From Motiliproteus sp. SC1-56 (GTDB lineage: Bacteria > Pseudomonadota > Gammaproteobacteria > Pseudomonadales > Balneatricaceae), in assembly GCF_017309075.1 (NCBI RefSeq), contig NZ_JAEMGS010000002.1, forward strand, positions 124,001-188,000: DNA of 64,000 nt, given 5' to 3'. Shown here one piece after another: positions 60,842-64,000 of this stretch (within the stretch, counting starts at the first letter, position 1; each line of letters opens with the position of its first letter). The position numbers were made by a program, and so were the translations under genes. The notes under the pieces are model-generated. The model was given only the letters and a program-made list of their open reading frames with translations, ran no database searches and was not told the origin of the DNA.

Positions 60842-62197
60842 ATGAAAACAAAGCTGAATGAACTGCTCGGGGTGATCAGTACCGCCCTGGAGTCGGACCC
60901 CGTTCAGGGGGCGAGGATGCTGATTGAGCCGCTGTCGCCGGCAGAGGCGGCTCGCGTTCTGGAGTCCCTTCCCAACTCGCTGCGACTTCCTTTCTGGTCC
61001 CAGGTGGAGGTGGATAAAAAGGGCGAGGTGCTGCTGGAGGTTCATGATGATCTGCGCCGTCACTTGATCAACCATACTGACGAGGACACGCTCTTCATTA
61101 CCCTGTCGGCCATGCAGATGGACGAGTTGGCGGATCTCGAGGAGGATCTTCCCATCCCGGTGGTCAACGCCATGGTGCAGGCCATGGACAGCCAACGCCG
61201 GCAGCGATTCGCGCTGGTTAAGCAATACCCGGACGATACCGCCGGGGGGTTGATGGACGCCGATGCCACCGCGGTACGGGGAGACGTGACGCTCAAGGCT
61301 GTGCTGCGCTACCTACGGCGCGCCCGCGTCCGAGAGGGCGCCTTGCCCGAGCATCTGGATTCACTGATGGTGGTGGACCGTAACAATCGACTGGTCGGCG
61401 TGCTGCCGCTGAGCGCATTGGTTTCCTACGATGTTGATACCACCGTCTCTGAGGTGATGGTCCAGGGAGAAACGTCGGTGACCCCACTTAAGCCTTCAGC
61501 TGAGGTGGCGCGCATTTTCGAGGATCAAGACCTCCTGAGCGCTCCGGTGGTGGACGACCAGGGGCGGTTGCTTGGGCGGATTACGGTTGATGATGTCATC
61601 GATGTGATGCGCGACCAGGCCGATCGCGAGATTCTGGGGCGTGCTGGCCTGGACAAGCACCCGGACCTGTTTGCGCCGGTGGTAGGAAGCTCGGTGCGTC
61701 GCGCCTTGTGGCTGGGGATCAACCTGGTGACGGCCTTTATAGCGGCCTGGGTGATCGGGCTGTTCGAGGCGTCCATCGAGCAGGTCGTGGCGCTGGCTAT
61801 TTTGATGCCGGTGGTTGCCAGTATGGGGGGCGTGGCTGGCACTCAGACGCTGACCCTGGTGACCCGCGGCATCGCCCTGGATCAGGTGGGGCGGAGCAAC
61901 CTGTGGCGATTGGTGGGGCACGAGCTGACCATCGGTGGAATCAACGGCCTTTTCTGGTCTTTGGTGGTGACGGCGGTGGCATTTTACTGGTTTGGGGATT
62001 ATCAGTTGGGGCTGGTGTTCGGTGCGGCCATGCTGGCGGTCATCCTGACTGGGGCGGCAGCGGGCACCCTGATCCCGCTGGCCCTCAAGCAGGTAGGCGT
62101 GGATCCTGCCCTTGCCGGCGGGGTGGTCTTGACCACCGCGACCGACGCCATCGGTTTTTTTTCCTTTCTGGGGCTTGCCACCTTGATTCTGCTTTAA
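60842..62197 (+). CDS. mgtE: Magnesium transporter MgtE
   Basis: 451 residues from ATG 60842 (GTG 60839 is possible). N-terminal MgtE_N domain (LSPAEAARVLESLPNSLRL), two CBS domains (DSLMVVDRNNRLVGVLPL and SAPVVDDQGRLLGRITVDDVID), then five membrane helices with MPVVASMGGVAGTQTLTL and GGVVLTTATDAIGFFSFLGLATL, which hold the conserved Asn/Asp-type Mg2+ path. Full-length. A 29-codon ORF follows. Confidence 0.95.
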   Translation: MKTKLNELLGVISTALESDPVQGARMLIEPLSPAEAARVLESLPNSLRLPFWSQVEVDKKGEVLLEVHDDLRRHLINHTDEDTLFITLSAMQMDELADLEEDLPIPVVNAMVQAMDSQRRQRFALVKQYPDDTAGGLMDADATAVRGDVTLKAVLRYLRRARVREGALPEHLDSLMVVDRNNRLVGVLPLSALVSYDVDTTVSEVMVQGETSVTPLKPSAEVARIFEDQDLLSAPVVDDQGRLLGRITVDDVIDVMRDQADREILGRAGLDKHPDLFAPVVGSSVRRALWLGINLVTAFIAAWVIGLFEASIEQVVALAILMPVVASMGGVAGTQTLTLVTRGIALDQVGRSNLWRLVGHELTIGGINGLFWSLVVTAVAFYWFGDYQLGLVFGAAMLAVILTGAAAGTLIPLALKQVGVDPALAGGVVLTTATDAIGFFSFLGLATLILL

Positions 62198-62227
62198 GCC
62201 CGGGATTGATCCGGGCCGGAGGTGTCC

Positions 62228-62317
62228 ATGCGGTTACTGAAATTGCTGGCGTATACCGCTTTGGCGGTGGTGATCATTATGTTGATCCTGGGCGGGCTGT
62301 TGAACCTGGGGGGTTAA
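62228..62317 (+). CDS. Putative 29-residue membrane peptide downstream of mgtE
   Basis: Starts MRLLKLLAYTALAVVIIM and ends GGLLNLGG: two basic residues, then one hydrophobic helix. GGAGGTG lies 3-5 nt before the ATG, and the ORF begins 30 bp after the mgtE stop. Such one-helix peptides often bind and tune a neighbouring transporter; that is inference here. Confidence 0.5.
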   Translation: MRLLKLLAYTALAVVIIMLILGGLLNLGG

Positions 62318-62430
62318 CGCTGTACCGGTTGCAGAGGCCCAATTCGTGATGGGCGATTGGGCAGCTGTGCGGGGGATCAAGGGGGCGCCCAGCGAGGTCG
62401 TTGGTGTGTTGAAGGCAAAAGGCGGGCATT

Positions 62431-62456
62431 AAAAAAGGGGCTAAGCCCCTTTTTTT
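62431..62456. terminator. Bidirectional terminator
   Basis: AAAAAAGGGGC, TAA loop, GCCCCTTTTTT. It ends the mgtE transcript on the plus strand and the CoA-transferase/21-codon ORF transcript on the minus strand. Confidence 0.9.
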
Positions 62457-62505
62457 GCCCCTTTTAGGGGTGATGTCGTGGTCGCGTTTTAGCGCGGTTC
62501 GGCGG

Positions 62506-62571
62506 TTAAAAGCCGTTTTCACCGTTATTAATTTCGGTGATGATCTCTTCGAGTTCGGATTCCGATAACAT
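62506..62571 (-). CDS. Putative 21-residue acidic peptide
   Basis: Begins MLSESELEEIITEI and ends GENGF; 6 of 21 residues are Glu. GGAGGGG lies 6-7 nt before the ATG. It starts 26 bp after the stop of the CoA-transferase gene, and the terminator at 62431-62456 follows, so it would be the last cistron of that transcript. I do not recognise the peptide. Confidence 0.45.
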   Translation of the reverse strand: MLSESELEEIITEINNGENGF

Positions 62572-62597
62572 GCAAAGCCCCTCCGTGTGAATGGTTA

Positions 62598-64000
62598 TTA
62601 TAGAAGCATATGGGGCGCTTGTGCGAGCGCCTTGCGCAAATGGTCGATACCGGCGCTACCGGGGTGGCGTAAATTCATCGGCCCCTGGCGGTAAAGCCGC
62701 CGGTCGCTCTGACACAGGGTTTGGGCGATCCGGGGGCGGAAATCCATGTGGGCCAGAATGTCCTTCTCAAGGTCAACGCCGGGGGCGATTTCGATAAGCT
62801 CAAGCCCTTCGGGCGTGAGCTGGAAAACGCAGCGCTCGGTGATATAAAACACCCGCTGGCCCCGTTCGGCAGCATAGCGCCCGCTGAAGGTCAGGTGGCC
62901 CACTTCCTTGACGAACTTGCGCTGTCCCGACGGGGTCAGGTCGGACAGCCCGTTGTCCCCAATGGTCATGGCCGGTTTGCCGCTGAGGAACGTGCCCATG
63001 AAGTAAATTTCCCGGGCGTTCTGGCTGATGTTGATAAAGCCGCCGGCGCCGGCAATTCGTTCACCGAAGCGACTGACATTCACGTCCCCCGCCGGGCTGA
63101 CCTGCGCCATGCCCAGGAAGGCCTGATCCAGCCCGCCGCCGTCATAAAAGTCGAATTGCGACGGTTGGTCGATCATGGAATGCGGGTTGATCACGGCGCC
63201 AAAGCTCAGTCCGCCGGCCGGTAGGCCGCCGATGCCGCCGGGTTCGATGGTCATGGTGACCGCATCCAGCAGACCTTCTTCGTTGGCAACCGGCGCCAGG
63301 GTCTCGGGCATGCCGATGCCCAGGTTGATGGTGGCCCCGGGCTTAAGCTCCATCAGGGCGCGACGGGCGATCAGCTTGCGGGCGTCCATGGGGGCCTTTT
63401 CAAGATCCGTATGGGCTTGAATCTCGCCGGTATAGGAGGGGTTGTAAACCTCGGCAAAGGTCTGCCAGTGGTGCTCCTGATCGGCCACTACCACCCGGTC
63501 CACCAGGATGCCCGGGATGCGGACCATGCTGGGGTGCAGGTTGTGCCGCTCGGTTACGCGCTCGACCTGAACGATGACGGTGCCGCCGGAGTTTTTGACT
63601 GCCTGGGCAATGGCCAGGCTTTCCAGGGGCAGTGCTTCGCGCTCCATGGAAATATTACCCAACGGGTCGGCTGTGGTGCCTCGCAAGAAGGCGACGTTGA
63701 TCGGGAATGCTTTATAAAAAAGGTGATCCTGTCCGTTGACGGGAAGCAGTTGGACCAGGTCTTCTGTGCTGACATCGTTGAGTTTGCCGCCGTCGACCCG
63801 GGGGTCCACGAACGTGTTGAGCCCCACGTGGGTCAGGCAGCCGGGGCGGCCTGCGGCGATGTCGCGGAACAGCTGGCAAATAACGCCCTGTGGCAGATTG
63901 TAGGCTTCGATCTTGTTTTCACGGGCCAAGCGGCCAAGCCCGGGAACCAGTCCCCAGTGACCGCCGATCACCCGCTTTACCATGCCCTCGTGAGCCAGGT
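62598..64000 (-). CDS. Acyl-CoA:acetate/3-oxoacid CoA-transferase (partial, runs off the right edge)
   Basis: At least 467 residues are visible; the N-terminal part lies beyond base 64000 (the frame is open to the edge, reading LAHEG before the internal MVKRVIGGHWG). Glycine-rich GGHWGLVPGLGRL and ARENKIEAYNLPQGV mark the first domain. TMTIEPGGIGGLPAGG carries the catalytic Glu that forms the enzyme-CoA ester. The single-chain alpha-beta fusion and length match YdiF/propionate CoA-transferase-type enzymes. It swaps CoA between short-chain acids; the exact pair is not known. Confidence 0.88.
   Translation of the reverse strand, partial: LAHEGMVKRVIGGHWGLVPGLGRLARENKIEAYNLPQGVICQLFRDIAAGRPGCLTHVGLNTFVDPRVDGGKLNDVSTEDLVQLLPVNGQDHLFYKAFPINVAFLRGTTADPLGNISMEREALPLESLAIAQAVKNSGGTVIVQVERVTERHNLHPSMVRIPGILVDRVVVADQEHHWQTFAEVYNPSYTGEIQAHTDLEKAPMDARKLIARRALMELKPGATINLGIGMPETLAPVANEEGLLDAVTMTIEPGGIGGLPAGGLSFGAVINPHSMIDQPSQFDFYDGGGLDQAFLGMAQVSPAGDVNVSRFGERIAGAGGFINISQNAREIYFMGTFLSGKPAMTIGDNGLSDLTPSGQRKFVKEVGHLTFSGRYAAERGQRVFYITERCVFQLTPEGLELIEIAPGVDLEKDILAHMDFRPRIAQTLCQSDRRLYRQGPMNLRHPGSAGIDHLRKALAQAPHMLL

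Overview
The window reads as chromosomal DNA of a free-living, probably marine or halotolerant gammaproteobacterium. Supporting signs are a CTG-N10-CAG type LexA box, a proV-proW-proX glycine-betaine transporter beside a CosR/EctR-like MarR regulator, the metG / apbC(mrp) / dcd neighbourhood, an imuA-imuB-dnaE2 cassette and an XrtA-type PEP-CTERM/exopolysaccharide locus. No rRNA, tRNA, CRISPR array, insertion sequence or prophage was recognised. The genus cannot be fixed from the sequence alone.

Region 1 (1-22 kb) is the accessory and most interesting part. A PEP-CTERM protein gene with a near-consensus sigma-54 promoter opens it. A small biosynthetic set follows: a hexapeptide-repeat acyltransferase, a glycosyltransferase, a ThiF-nitroreductase fusion, and a FeeM/LuxI-like N-acyl amino acid synthase of the exosortase-associated family. 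The synthase begins a tight plus-strand run: GAF protein, trypsin-like protease, PrsK sensor kinase and PrsR sigma-54 activator. Convergent to it is a four-gene minus-strand unit: a Tat-signal protein, a PqqD-like protein, an HprK-like kinase and a nucleotidyltransferase. This resembles the tailoring part of kinase-containing lasso-peptide clusters, but no cyclase or leader peptidase is present. Next come the exopolysaccharide genes (export lipoprotein, chain-length regulator, tyrosine autokinase, beta-barrel protein, ExeA-like ATPase). The exosortase is not in the window. cbtB-cbtA (cobalt uptake) close the region.

Region 2 (22-28 kb) is housekeeping: metG, trmA, apbC/mrp, dcd and a conserved hypothetical gene, followed by a strong terminator and an 18-codon ORF. 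Region 3 (28-36.8 kb) holds a PF09818-type ATPase and imuA-imuB-dnaE2. A LexA box lies between imuA and a divergent SPL-like radical SAM gene, so both are probably damage-inducible. Region 4 (36.8-45 kb) has an SDR gene and a B12-binding MerR (LitR/CarH-like) regulator, divergent from a periplasmic protein and a glutathione peroxidase. A palindrome fills the shared promoter region, which suggests a light or oxidative stress regulon. A DUF5610-like protein, an Atm1-like ABC exporter, a VanX-like dipeptidase and a patatin follow.

Region 5 (45-64 kb) holds a branched-chain-type amino acid ABC transporter, a Cache-PAS hybrid kinase with an OmpR-type regulator, a secreted RIFT-barrel-like protein, proVWX with its MarR regulator and palindromic operators, mgtE with a 29-codon membrane peptide gene, a 21-codon ORF and an incomplete CoA-transferase gene at the right edge. 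By eye, the exopolysaccharide genes are less GC-rich (about 53-57% in hand-counted lines) than the imu region (about 70% in one counted line).
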